Shown piece after piece: positions 56,342 through 64,000 of a stretch of DNA of 64,000 nucleotides. Within the stretch, counting starts at the first letter, position 1; every line of letters begins with the position of its first letter. The stretch comes from Trichormus sp. NMC-1. GTDB lineage: Bacteria; Cyanobacteriota; Cyanobacteriia; Cyanobacteriales; Nostocaceae. Below the pieces are notes generated by a model. It made no database searches and was not told where the DNA came from. It was given only the letters and a program-made list of their open reading frames with translations. A program made the translations under genes and the position numbers. Location of the stretch: assembly GCF_001858025.1 (NCBI RefSeq), contig NZ_LZQD01000001.1, forward strand, positions 1,259,583 through 1,323,582, read 5' to 3'.

Positions 56342-57220
56342 AACACATTTAAACACTCTTTGAGACAATGACAGAGATGATTTTTTCTCACCACAACTAG
56401 AGCAAGTTTTACTACTAGGATAAAATCTATCCACAATTACTAACTTACTGCCATAGAGTTGTGTTTTATATTCTAGCTGCCTTCTAAATTCATAAAAGCC
56501 CATATCAGCAAGAGCTTTTGATAATTTCCCATTGGCTAACATCCCGGATACATTCAAATCTTCTATGCCTATAACCGCGTGGTTTTTGCTGATATAAGTG
56601 GTAATTTTATGTAATGTATCTTTTCTGATGTTAGCTATTTTTTGGTGTAATCTTGCTATTTTGAAAGTGGCTTTTCTATAATTATTTGAACCTACTTGTT
56701 TATGACGGTTCAAATATTGCATTCTTGCCAATTTAGACTCATACTTTTTATAGCTTCTTACTCCATCATATATTTCTCCTGTGGATAGTGTGGCTAGATG
56801 ATTTATTCCTAAGTCTACTCCTATAAACTCTTGTTGTTTCGGTGTTTCACTGGTTTCTACTTCTATTTTCCACGAGATAAACCACTTATCAGCTTGTTTA
56901 CTTATGGTGACTGATTTCGGTTTATATCCTGTAGGTAGGAGTTCATAAGTTTTTAGCCAGCCAATTACGGGAACTTTTATCTTTCTATAGACAATGTGAA
57001 TTGCACCATCTAAGGTGAAAGAATCATGTCTCCCTTTTTTCTTAAACTTAGGAAAGCCAAAACTTTTTTTGAAGAAAGCTTTAAAAGCATCTGATAGATA
57101 TCGTAGTGCGTATTGGGGAGCGCATTTCGATACTTGATAATACCAAGGATGGGTAGATTTGATGGCTGCTACTAACCATTTATGTAAATCTATTGCTGTA
57201 GGAAATTTGATTTTGTGAGA

Positions 57221-57276
57221 CAGCGCTGCAGGAGGGTCTCCCTCCGTAGGCGACTGCGAACCCGAAGGGTCTGACT
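57221..57276. repeat. Small dispersed repeat inserted in the 5' part of tnpB (in frame)
   Basis: CAGCGCTGCAGGAGGGTCTC... CTCCGTAGGCGACTGCG...CCCGAAGGG. The same repeat type occurs at 63923-63982 (AGCGCTGTGCGGGGGTTCCC, GAGGCGACTGCG). It codes for SDPSGSQSPTEGDPPAALS in TnpB. Confidence 0.75.
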
Positions 57277-57566
57277 GGTGAAGTTTGTTGTGTAATAATA
57301 CCTGTTGACATAGTGCTAAACCAGAATTCCAAGCGTGTCTAGCTACTCCTGCGTGTTGCGCTAGTAGTAGTCGTTTTTGCTTGTTAACTTTGAGTTGAGT
57401 CTTGAATCCTAGTAGCATACAGGTATTTTACTGGTAATTCTGTCATCAAGAGTAGACACAGGAAATTTTGAGCCAATGTGAGTATTTGTTAGCTTCTGTT
57501 AAGAAAACAGTAACTAGCTAATAACCCTCATTGCAAACTACAAGTTCCCAATTCTCGATTCCTCAG

Positions 57567-59237
57567 TTAAAAAGGCGCTAATTCTTTAAGAATTGTAAAC
57601 CGAATATGATTTATCGCCAACTCGCCAATAGAAATATCTTCCTTAGATAAGCGACTGCCGTTACTGATCAAGGTTTCAAAGGTAACACCTTTGCCAATTT
57701 CAATATGATACCAGCATAAGCCCATAAAGAAGCGCGTGGGATAAGGGCCTGCATCACCCACGTCATCAGGATTAGATTCCATTGGCACCCAGCCAAAATT
57801 AGGGATATAGAACTCTAGCCAAACATGATTAAAGTCAGGTTGTAGAGGAACACCTTGCTGTTCTCCATAGGGAGGGCATTTATATCTACCTACAGTGCGA
57901 CAAAGAATTCCATTCAAACGGCACAAAGCCAGTAATACACCTACGTATTCGCCACAAGAACCAATACCGCGTTCTAAAACTACATCAGGCGTGTCAATGT
58001 ATGGCTTAATTCCATAGGATAACTCATCATAGACGTAGTTACGGATGCTGTACATTTTCCGTAACATATTAGTTTCTGAACCAACTGCTTCACGAGCAGC
58101 ACGACGGACAGTAGGCGTTTCCATAGCTAAATCATCATCATCGACCAAGTAGCGTTCTTGGAATTCTGGTGTAGGTTCAGGAAGTCCTTCTACATCTTTA
58201 GGTGTGATGCGATACTTAATTCCTCGGACTTCTAAAAGTGCTTTCCAGCCAAATATATGCCGTTCACCTGGAGTCAGGGAATCAAACTTAAATACTGCTA
58301 CCCGTTGCCCGTCAATGATTTCTTCTGTGAAGGGTAAACCAATCGGTTCAATTTGCTTGAGCTTTTGGCGTTCAGTTTCTGAAGGTAGGGCGATACGCCA
58401 TTCTACATTGGGTAAATAAACCTCGTCGAGGGGTGCAATTTCCTCAACATAGGACATTTCTATAAGATAACCATTAGAGAGGGCGTAGCGCTTATCTGGC
58501 TGATAATGATAATACAGGGGATGAATAAAAGTCATATCCCGATAGGTTAACTCATGACAAGGGTCAGCATTGGGATTATCGCGAATATAAGGCTCCTCAG
58601 TGGCATAGGCAATGTAGAGATTTTCCTGTGTCGTATCGTTATTTCTATGTACTGCTATTCCAGTAGGAGATGCAAAAGGTGTCAGCACACTGAATCGAAT
58701 TTCCCCAGTTGCCCTATCCATAGAATAAACACTTTGTTCTGTGCGATCGCAAACCCACAGAGTTTCCTGAGTTACGGCCAAATTTTCTATGCCCACACCA
58801 GGTGCATGAAACCTAGTAATTTCTTTGCGTGTCTCCCGGTCAAAGACTAAAATACAGCCAAGTCTTTGACAACTGACATAAACAGTTGATTCCCAAACAG
58901 CAACGCCATCGGCAGTATAAGGTAAAGTAACAAAATGCTCCAAACCTAAAGAGGAAAGTTTACACAGATAAACGCTATTATCACGGCTAACCCACAGAGT
59001 ATCTTCCCACACGGCTAAACCCGTAACTTCAGTAAACTCCTTAACTTGGTGAGGATTGAGGATTGTACTGTTATCAGAGATGGGGTCAATCTCTAATAAA
59101 TGTCCTTTGATCGTGTCGATGGCAATCAGTCTATCTTTGATGAAAGCAATGCCATATAAAGTAGCAGCAGTAAGCGGTCGGATTGTTTTTTGGCCAAACA
59201 TCTGGCTAACAGTCAAACTAGGGAGTGCAAAACTCAT
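57567..59237 (-). CDS. Transglutaminase-like protein with N-terminal beta-propeller-like domain
   Basis: 556 residues, no signal peptide. The first 250 residues have repeated strands (GHLLEIDPISDNSTI, VWEDTLWVSRDNSVY, VWESTVYVSCQRLG, TLWVCDRTEQSVYSMD) of propeller type. The C-terminal transglutaminase-like domain has Cys in GIGSCGEYVGVLLALCR, His in QPDFNHVWLEFYIP and Asp in MESNPDDVG, a full Cys-His-Asp triad, as in proteases or amidases of the superfamily. ATG 59237 is preferred because the four codons before it come from TCATTAG repeats. Role unknown. Confidence 0.85.
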   Translation of the reverse strand: MSFALPSLTVSQMFGQKTIRPLTAATLYGIAFIKDRLIAIDTIKGHLLEIDPISDNSTILNPHQVKEFTEVTGLAVWEDTLWVSRDNSVYLCKLSSLGLEHFVTLPYTADGVAVWESTVYVSCQRLGCILVFDRETRKEITRFHAPGVGIENLAVTQETLWVCDRTEQSVYSMDRATGEIRFSVLTPFASPTGIAVHRNNDTTQENLYIAYATEEPYIRDNPNADPCHELTYRDMTFIHPLYYHYQPDKRYALSNGYLIEMSYVEEIAPLDEVYLPNVEWRIALPSETERQKLKQIEPIGLPFTEEIIDGQRVAVFKFDSLTPGERHIFGWKALLEVRGIKYRITPKDVEGLPEPTPEFQERYLVDDDDLAMETPTVRRAAREAVGSETNMLRKMYSIRNYVYDELSYGIKPYIDTPDVVLERGIGSCGEYVGVLLALCRLNGILCRTVGRYKCPPYGEQQGVPLQPDFNHVWLEFYIPNFGWVPMESNPDDVGDAGPYPTRFFMGLCWYHIEIGKGVTFETLISNGSRLSKEDISIGELAINHIRFTILKELAPF

Positions 59238-59345
59238 ATTATTAGTCATTAGTCATTGGTCATTAGTCATTAGTCATTGGTCATTGGTCATTAGTCATTA
59301 GTAAAAGGCAACAGGCAACAGGCAACAGGCAACAGGCAACAGATT
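59238..59345. repeat. STRR (TCATTAG/TCATTGG, then GGCAACA)
   Basis: About nine heptamers of TCATTAG/TCATTGG type, then five GGCAACA units. They lie between the transglutaminase-domain gene and the P-ATPase gene, immediately before the start codon of the former. Confidence 0.88.
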
Positions 59346-59475
59346 ATTCTCTGCGTCAGAGCTTAAGCGCGTCCTCTTCCGCGTCCCCGCATCCCCAATG
59401 TAACTTTAGTTGATGGAATTCCTGCCATCACTAAATTATGATCGAATTTTGTAACCATTTCCTGTGACTTACACG

Positions 59476-62334
59476 ATGTCTGCTCATTCTTTACCTGAAG
59501 GTGCCGCTGCTTGGCATAATTTAGAAGTTGATAAAGCGCTAGACCTGCTCGATAGTAACGTAGACAGTGGGTTAACACCGCAAGAGATTCAACAAAGGTT
59601 GCAAAAATACGGACCTAACGAACTAGAAGAACATGGCGGTCGAAGCGCTTGGGAGATTCTTCTAGATCAGTTCAAGAACATCATGTTGTTGATGTTGATA
59701 GGTGTAGCCCTGATTTCTGGTTTTTTAGATTTTTGGGCGTTACGAGAAGGCACATTAAAACCTGGTGAAGTGCCATTCAAAGACACAATTGCGATTATGG
59801 CGATTGTTATCCTCAATGGTATCCTGGGCTATGTGCAGGAAAGCCGTGCTGAACAAGCCTTGGCGGCTTTGAAAAAAATGACCTCTCCTTTAGTGAGAGT
59901 CATTCGCGGGAGCAAACTAGTAGAAATTGCAGCCAAGGAATTAGTCCCTGGGGATGTGATGCTGCTGGAAGCTGGTATGCAAATAGCGGCTGATGGACGC
60001 TTAATCGAACAGTCTAATTTACAAGTGCGGGAGTCGGCACTAACGGGTGAAGCCGAAGCTGTGAATAAGCAGGCAAATCTCACATTACCAGAAGAAACAT
60101 CTTTAGGCGATCGCCTGAATGTAGTCTATCAAGGAACGGAAGTTGTTCAAGGACGCGCCAAGGTTCTCGTCACTAAAACCGGGATGCAAACTGAACTGGG
60201 CAAAATTGCCACTATGTTGCAGTCGGTGGAAAGTGAACCTACTCCATTACAGCAGCGAATGACCCAACTGGGTAATGTTCTGGTAACTGGTTCTTTGATT
60301 TTGGTTTTGATTGTAGTTGTCGGTGGTGTTATTCAAGCCAGAGGCTTCAGCAACCTACAAGATCTTTTAGAAGTTTCTTTGAGTATGGCAGTGGCTGTAG
60401 TCCCAGAAGGTTTACCAGCGGTAATTACCGTCACCTTAGCACTGGGAACTCAGCGCATGGTGCGCCACAATGCTTTAATTCGTAAATTACCAGCAGTAGA
60501 AACACTAGGGTCTGTCACCACCATTTGTTCTGATAAAACCGGTACTCTGACTCAAAACAAAATGGTAGTGCAGTCAGTGTACATGAATCAGCAAAATTTC
60601 CGTGTTACGGGAGAAGGTTATGCTCCCAATGGAGATTTTCAGTTAAATGGACAAAAAGTGGCTGTAGATGAGTTTCCCGAAATACCTGCTTTGCTAGTTG
60701 CTTGCGCCGTTTGTAATGATTCTGTACTGCAAAAAGAAGCCGGGGAATGGGCAATTTTAGGCGACCCCACAGAAGGTGCATTAGTCACCCTCGCAGGGAA
60801 AGCGGGAATTGAAAAAGACCAATGGAATAGTAAATTACCCCGTGTGTCTGAGTTTCCCTTTTCTTCGGAACGCAAACGCATGAGTGTAATTTGTCAAGTG
60901 GAAGAAGTCGCCACCTCGGATGCGTCTCTGAGTGCAGTTGATCCTGTCATTGCTGGCTTTTTAGAATCTGAACAATATTTAATGTTTACCAAAGGTTCGC
61001 CAGAATTAACCTTAGCTCGTTGTACTCAGATTTATTTAGGTAATCACGCCTCTTCTATTAATGAAGCACAACGCCATCAAATTCTGGCAGCCAATGACCA
61101 AATGGCAAGTCAAGGTTTGCGGGTGTTAGGTTTTGCCTATAAACCACTGCTGGAAAGACTTCCTGACGGTTCAGAAGAAACATCAGAGCAAGATTTGGTC
61201 TGGTTGGGATTGGTGGGAATGCTTGATGCACCACGCCCAGAGGTGAGAGCCGCAGTTGCAGAATGTCGCCAAGCAGGTATTCGCCCAGTTATGATTACTG
61301 GCGACCATCAATTAACAGCCAAAGCGATCGCTGTTGATTTGGGAATTGGTCGAGATGATGATAGAGTCCTCACTGGTCAAGAATTGCAACGCATGACTGA
61401 CACAGAACTGGAGGAACAAGTTGATTTAGTGAGTATTTACGCCAGAGTCTCTCCAGAACACAAACTGCGAATTGTCCAAGCATTGCAACGTCGTGGTCGA
61501 TTTGTGGCTATGACGGGCGATGGAGTCAACGATGCCCCCGCCCTCAAACAAGCCGATATAGGCATCGCTATGGGCATCACAGGTACAGATGTGAGCAAAG
61601 AAGCCAGCGACATGGTGCTACTAGATGATAACTTTGCCACCATAGTTGCAGCCACCAAAGAGGGTAGAGTAGTCTATACCAACATTCGCCGTTTTATCAA
61701 ATACATTTTGGGTAGTAACATTGGTGAAGTTCTCACTATTGCTGCTGCACCTTTAATTGGTTTAGGAGGTGTACCGCTAACTCCTCTACAAATTCTCTGG
61801 ATGAACTTGGTGACAGACGGTTTACCAGCCCTAGCTTTGGCTGTAGAACCCCCAGAACCAGATGTCATGCAGCGTCCCCCTTTTAGCCCCCGTGAAAGTA
61901 TTTTTGCCAGGGGTTTGGGTTCTTACATGATTCGCATTGGTATCATCTTTGCCATTATTAGCATTGCCTTGATGTGGTGGGCTTATAATCATACCCATGC
62001 AGCAGGGTATCAGGGTAATCCTGAAGCTTGGAAAACAATGGTATTTACGACTTTGTGTATCGCGCAAATGGGTCATGCGATCGCTATTCGTTCTAACAAT
62101 CAACTCATCATTGAAATGAATCCTGGGTCTAATCCTTTTGTTTTGGGTGCTGTAGTCGTGACAACTATTTTGCAGTTAATGCTAGTATACGTTGCACCCC
62201 TACGAGATTTCTTTGGCACTCATGAACTGAGTCTCTCAGAATTAGGTGTTTGTATTGGTTTCAGTGCCTTGATGGTTGTCTGGATTGAAGGTGAAAAAAT
62301 ATTCTTCCGTTTGAGGGGTAAAAAAACTGTCTAA
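59476..62334 (+). CDS. P-type Ca2+-transporting ATPase (PacL/SERCA-like)
   Basis: 952 residues, ATP-driven cation pump of the P2 class. Motifs: [10 protein letters not shown] (A domain T-G-E), [16 protein letters not shown] (M4), [12 protein letters not shown] (phosphorylated Asp about 353), [22 protein letters not shown] (split motif, hinge at about 680) and [15 protein letters not shown] (M6, N and D ligands). The N- and C-terminal helices are complete. M4 E and M6 N/D match Ca2+-ATPases rather than Na+/K+ types. It exports Ca2+ from the cytosol or loads thylakoids. ATG 59476 is used rather than GTG 59464. Confidence 0.93.
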   Translation: MSAHSLPEGAAAWHNLEVDKALDLLDSNVDSGLTPQEIQQRLQKYGPNELEEHGGRSAWEILLDQFKNIMLLMLIGVALISGFLDFWALREGTLKPGEVPFKDTIAIMAIVILNGILGYVQESRAEQALAALKKMTSPLVRVIRGSKLVEIAAKELVPGDVMLLEAGMQIAADGRLIEQSNLQVRESALTGEAEAVNKQANLTLPEETSLGDRLNVVYQGTEVVQGRAKVLVTKTGMQTELGKIATMLQSVESEPTPLQQRMTQLGNVLVTGSLILVLIVVVGGVIQARGFSNLQDLLEVSLSMAVAVVPEGLPAVITVTLALGTQRMVRHNALIRKLPAVETLGSVTTICSDKTGTLTQNKMVVQSVYMNQQNFRVTGEGYAPNGDFQLNGQKVAVDEFPEIPALLVACAVCNDSVLQKEAGEWAILGDPTEGALVTLAGKAGIEKDQWNSKLPRVSEFPFSSERKRMSVICQVEEVATSDASLSAVDPVIAGFLESEQYLMFTKGSPELTLARCTQIYLGNHASSINEAQRHQILAANDQMASQGLRVLGFAYKPLLERLPDGSEETSEQDLVWLGLVGMLDAPRPEVRAAVAECRQAGIRPVMITGDHQLTAKAIAVDLGIGRDDDRVLTGQELQRMTDTELEEQVDLVSIYARVSPEHKLRIVQALQRRGRFVAMTGDGVNDAPALKQADIGIAMGITGTDVSKEASDMVLLDDNFATIVAATKEGRVVYTNIRRFIKYILGSNIGEVLTIAAAPLIGLGGVPLTPLQILWMNLVTDGLPALALAVEPPEPDVMQRPPFSPRESIFARGLGSYMIRIGIIFAIISIALMWWAYNHTHAAGYQGNPEAWKTMVFTTLCIAQMGHAIAIRSNNQLIIEMNPGSNPFVLGAVVVTTILQLMLVYVAPLRDFFGTHELSLSELGVCIGFSALMVVWIEGEKIFFRLRGKKTV

Positions 62335-62632
62335 AAATTAAAAATTACAACTTCACAAAACTGGAATTTTTAATTGTTGATGAGGGCAATACTGGTGATG
62401 TGATGCTAGGAAATTGTGTAAGAATTCAGGAGTCAGGAGTCAGGAGTCAGGAGAAAGAAAGAAGGATGAAGAATATTTTCTCTTCTGTTCCCTGCTATCA
62501 AACATTCTGTATCCTGAATCCTTACGAAATTGTTTACCAAAAAATATCCTGTCACTATCATCAGTAAATTAAAATCTTTGATAGGAAAATTAAAAATTAA
62601 AAATCCTAGCAAGTTTTTTAATTTTTAATTGT
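62335..62632. other. Spacer with AT-rich sequence and STRR
   Basis: About 300 bases behind the P-ATPase gene. GTCAGGA heptamers lie at about 62426-62452. The rest is AT-rich (TTTTTAATT runs) without a gene. Confidence 0.5.
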
Positions 62633-62737
62633 TATGGCAACGGACAGGGCGGTTAGGACACCAACTGATTATAAAACCTAGACACCAAAAGACTCTTCAG
62701 ACTGTCACCTGTCACCTGTCCCCTGTCACCTGCTATA
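62633..62737. repeat. Dispersed ~105-bp repeat, copy D (inverted)
   Basis: Reads on this strand TATGGCAACGGACAGGGCGG, GGTTAGGACACC and CCTGTCACCTGCTATA. It is copy A's sequence in reverse complement, ending three bases before the recF start codon at 62741. Confidence 0.85.
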
Positions 62738-62740
62738 AAT

Positions 62741-63865
62741 ATGTACCTGAAAACCCTACACATCCGACAGTTTCGCAATTACCAAGATCAGAAGATTGAG
62801 TTTACCGCTGCTAAAACAATTTTGGTAGGTGATAATGCTCAGGGAAAATCGAATTTGTTGGAGTCCGTGGAGTTATTAGCAACATTGCGATCGCACCGAA
62901 TGGCACGCGATCGTGATTTAGTTAAAGAAGGAGAAGCGATCGCCCAAATTAATGCCACCCTAGAAAGAGCAGCTGGTATCAGTGACTTAACCCTGACACT
63001 ACGCCGTAATGCTCGTCGCACTGTGGCTATTAATGGCGAAGCGGTTCGTCGTCAAATAGATTTTCTTGGCGTGATCAATGCAGTTGAGTTTTCCAGTTTG
63101 GATTTAGAACTAGTGCGCGGAAGTCCTGAAGGTCGTCGTAACTGGTTAGATACACTATTAATTCAACTCGAACCTGTTTATGCTCACATTTTGCAGCAAT
63201 ATCACCAAGTGCTACGTCAACGCAATGCTTGTTTGAAAAGGAGTCAGGAGTCAGGAGTCAAAAGTCAAAATGCAGAACTTGCTATTTGGGATGCACAGTT
63301 AGTCACTGCTGGAACCAGGGTAATTATCAGGCGTGATAGAGCTATTCAAAAACTAACACCTATTGCCGCTGCTTGGCACGCTAGTATAAGTGGTAGTACA
63401 GAAATTCTGAAAATCAATTATGCAGCGAATGTACCCCTAGAAAAAAATCATCCCGAAGCTGTACAACAAGCTTTTTTAGCCAAAATTCAACAGCGAACTC
63501 TGGCAGAATTACATAGAGGTATTACCCTTGTCGGTCCGCACCGTGACGAAGTGGAATTGATTATTAACCAAACACCTGCTCGTCAATATGGTTCCCAAGG
63601 ACAGCAACGAACATTAGTTCTAGCTTTAAAATTAGCGGAATTACAATTAATTGAAGAAGTCGTCAACGAGCCACCCTTACTGTTGCTGGATGATGTTTTA
63701 GCAGAATTAGATCCATCCCGTCAAAATCAATTGCTTGAGGCTATTCAAGACCGTTTCCAGACTTTGATTACTACTACTCATTTAGGTTCTTTTGAACAAG
63801 ATTGGTTAAAATCTTCGCAAATTCTCTATGTGAAAGCAGGAGAATTATCAACATCTGCTCAATAG
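62741..63865 (+). CDS. recF: DNA replication and repair protein RecF
   Basis: 374 residues. SMC-like ATPase that loads RecA with RecO and RecR at gaps. Walker A is GDNAQGKSNLLES (about 30-42). The RecF-specific HRMARDRDL and the signature/Walker B region (QGQQRTLVLALKLAE, PLLLLDDVLAELD) are intact. A run of GTCAGGA units is inserted in frame between LKRSQ and NAELAIWD (63239-63268), lengthening a surface loop. ATG 62741 has no visible Shine-Dalgarno because a dispersed repeat reaches to three bases before it. Confidence 0.95.
   Translation: MYLKTLHIRQFRNYQDQKIEFTAAKTILVGDNAQGKSNLLESVELLATLRSHRMARDRDLVKEGEAIAQINATLERAAGISDLTLTLRRNARRTVAINGEAVRRQIDFLGVINAVEFSSLDLELVRGSPEGRRNWLDTLLIQLEPVYAHILQQYHQVLRQRNACLKRSQESGVKSQNAELAIWDAQLVTAGTRVIIRRDRAIQKLTPIAAAWHASISGSTEILKINYAANVPLEKNHPEAVQQAFLAKIQQRTLAELHRGITLVGPHRDEVELIINQTPARQYGSQGQQRTLVLALKLAELQLIEEVVNEPPLLLLDDVLAELDPSRQNQLLEAIQDRFQTLITTTHLGSFEQDWLKSSQILYVKAGELSTSAQ
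63239..63268 (+). repeat. STRR inside recF coding sequence
   Basis: AGGAGTCAGGAGTCAAAAGTC codes for residues SQESGVKSQ in frame. Heptamers are otherwise found only between genes in this window. Confidence 0.8.
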
Positions 63866-64000
63866 GTAAGTAGCCATCATGAACTGCGTACACCAGGACA
63901 CATGAAAAACTTCTTATTCCCCTCATCGCTTGCGGAGAGCAGCGCTGTGCGGGGGTTCCCCCCGTTGAGGCGACTGCGGGGGAGGGGTTAGGGGTGGGGT
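63866..64000. other. Spacer with small dispersed repeat
   Basis: Contains GAGAGCAGCGCTGTGCGGGG, GTTCCCCCCGTTGAGGCGAC and GGGGGAGGGGTTAGGGG, a palindrome-rich small repeat (compare tnpB insertion at 57221). No gene is seen up to the window edge. Confidence 0.6.

Larger units (their letters stand above)
56220..57418 (-). pseudogene. tnpB: tnpB, RNA-guided endonuclease, disrupted by small repeat insertions
   Basis: The open product is 376 residues. RuvC-type residues D202 (IGVDLGINHLATL) and E286 (IGIEDLNVSGM) are present, as is the first zinc half (C339-x2-C342). After Cys358 the frame is shifted by a 23-base insertion (56319-56341) and soon stops at 56288. Removing the insert restores VKCGFESDRDLNAAINL, the second zinc half and third RuvC Asp, ending at TGA 56220. 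A second repeat (57221-57276) inserts about 19 residues in frame. The protein as encoded lacks the RuvC-III Asp and is presumably inactive. Confidence 0.9.
56091..57529. mobile_element. TnpB-only (IS605/IS1341-type) insertion element
   Basis: Left end CCGATCCAAAAAAGCTAACT with the hairpin AAAAAGC/GCTTTTT. Right end at about 57529 with the subterminal hairpin CTGTT/AACAG in TTAGCTTCTGTTAAG. The single gene is tnpB (minus strand). There is no tnpA, so movement needs Y1 transposase from elsewhere. The 3' side of tnpB (56091-56220) would encode the guide (omega) RNA scaffold. It is not bounded by inverted repeats, as expected for this family. A deleted version is at 19346-19689. Confidence 0.85.

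Overview
The window comes from a filamentous, probably heterocyst-forming cyanobacterium of the Nostoc/Anabaena group. The evidence is a set of oxygenic-photosynthesis and cyanobacteria-specific genes (petN, psb27, ndhF1 and ndhD1, an RbcR-type LysR regulator, cyanobacterial gshA, cofH), many HIP1 octamers (GCGATCGC), and abundant heptamer tandem repeats (STRR such as GTCAGGA, GGGAACA, TCATTGG) and small dispersed repeats of the kind known from Nostoc genomes. A truncated xisI-like gene fits the same group. Base composition is AT-rich, and gene order is loosely packed with long repeat-filled spacers.

Layout. 1-5.3 kb: end of gshA, trmL, a long leader and a LysM/M23 cell-wall peptidase, an elongator tRNA-Met and a MITE. 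5.3-9.7 kb: a histidine kinase with four GAF domains, the first of which has the cysteine signatures of a cyanobacteriochrome, then petN (28 codons) with a second tiny membrane-protein gene. 9.9-18.7 kb: DNA metabolism and housekeeping (DEDDh exonuclease, recJ, GNAT, an Fe-S PD-(D/E)XK nuclease, def, ftsX, a DUF3598-type protein, aat). 18.7-22.4 kb: a rearranged zone with a perfect 486-bp direct duplication that includes part of rpsN, a miniature relative of a TnpB element, and a glycosyltransferase. 22.4-34.2 kb: cofH, psb27, a GHL10-like hydrolase, alpha/beta hydrolase, polA, a PEP-CTERM protein, a HAD phosphatase, an ArgRS-like protein without a catalytic domain, and a Crp/Fnr regulator. 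34.3-38.6 kb: a Ser/Thr kinase followed by two membrane-anchored solute-binding proteins and a pseudogene of a third. 38.7-49.3 kb: rbcR, nnrU, a Yfr2-like RNA, a thioredoxin and ndhF1/ndhD1. The two ndh genes are separated by about 4 kb of accessory genes (UPF0174 protein, a candidate caspase-like protein, xisI remnant, Rpn-type nuclease, antitoxin genes intact and broken). 49.4-64 kb: a toxin-antitoxin pair, small membrane proteins, a phosphoglucomutase family enzyme, a second Fe-S nuclease, a TnpB insertion element damaged by small repeats, a transglutaminase-domain protein, a Ca2+-type P-ATPase and recF.

Probable operons are PD-(D/E)XK nuclease-GNAT-recJ, def with a small membrane protein, petN with the small gene behind it, polA-hydrolase, kinase with its solute-binding proteins, and the toxin-antitoxin pair (GTGA overlap). 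Photosynthetic electron transport is represented at several points: cytochrome b6f (petN), photosystem II assembly (psb27), NDH-1 (ndhF1, ndhD1) and regulation of carbon fixation (rbcR).

The most unusual items are the multi-GAF photoreceptor-like kinase with step-wise loss of chromophore cysteines, the kinase/solute-binding-protein cluster with shared membrane anchors, the TnpB element and its internally deleted derivative that keeps the RNA-encoding end, the accessory island between ndhF1 and ndhD1, and several families of short mobile repeats, one of which abuts start codons. All assignments are from reading the sequence; no database search was run.
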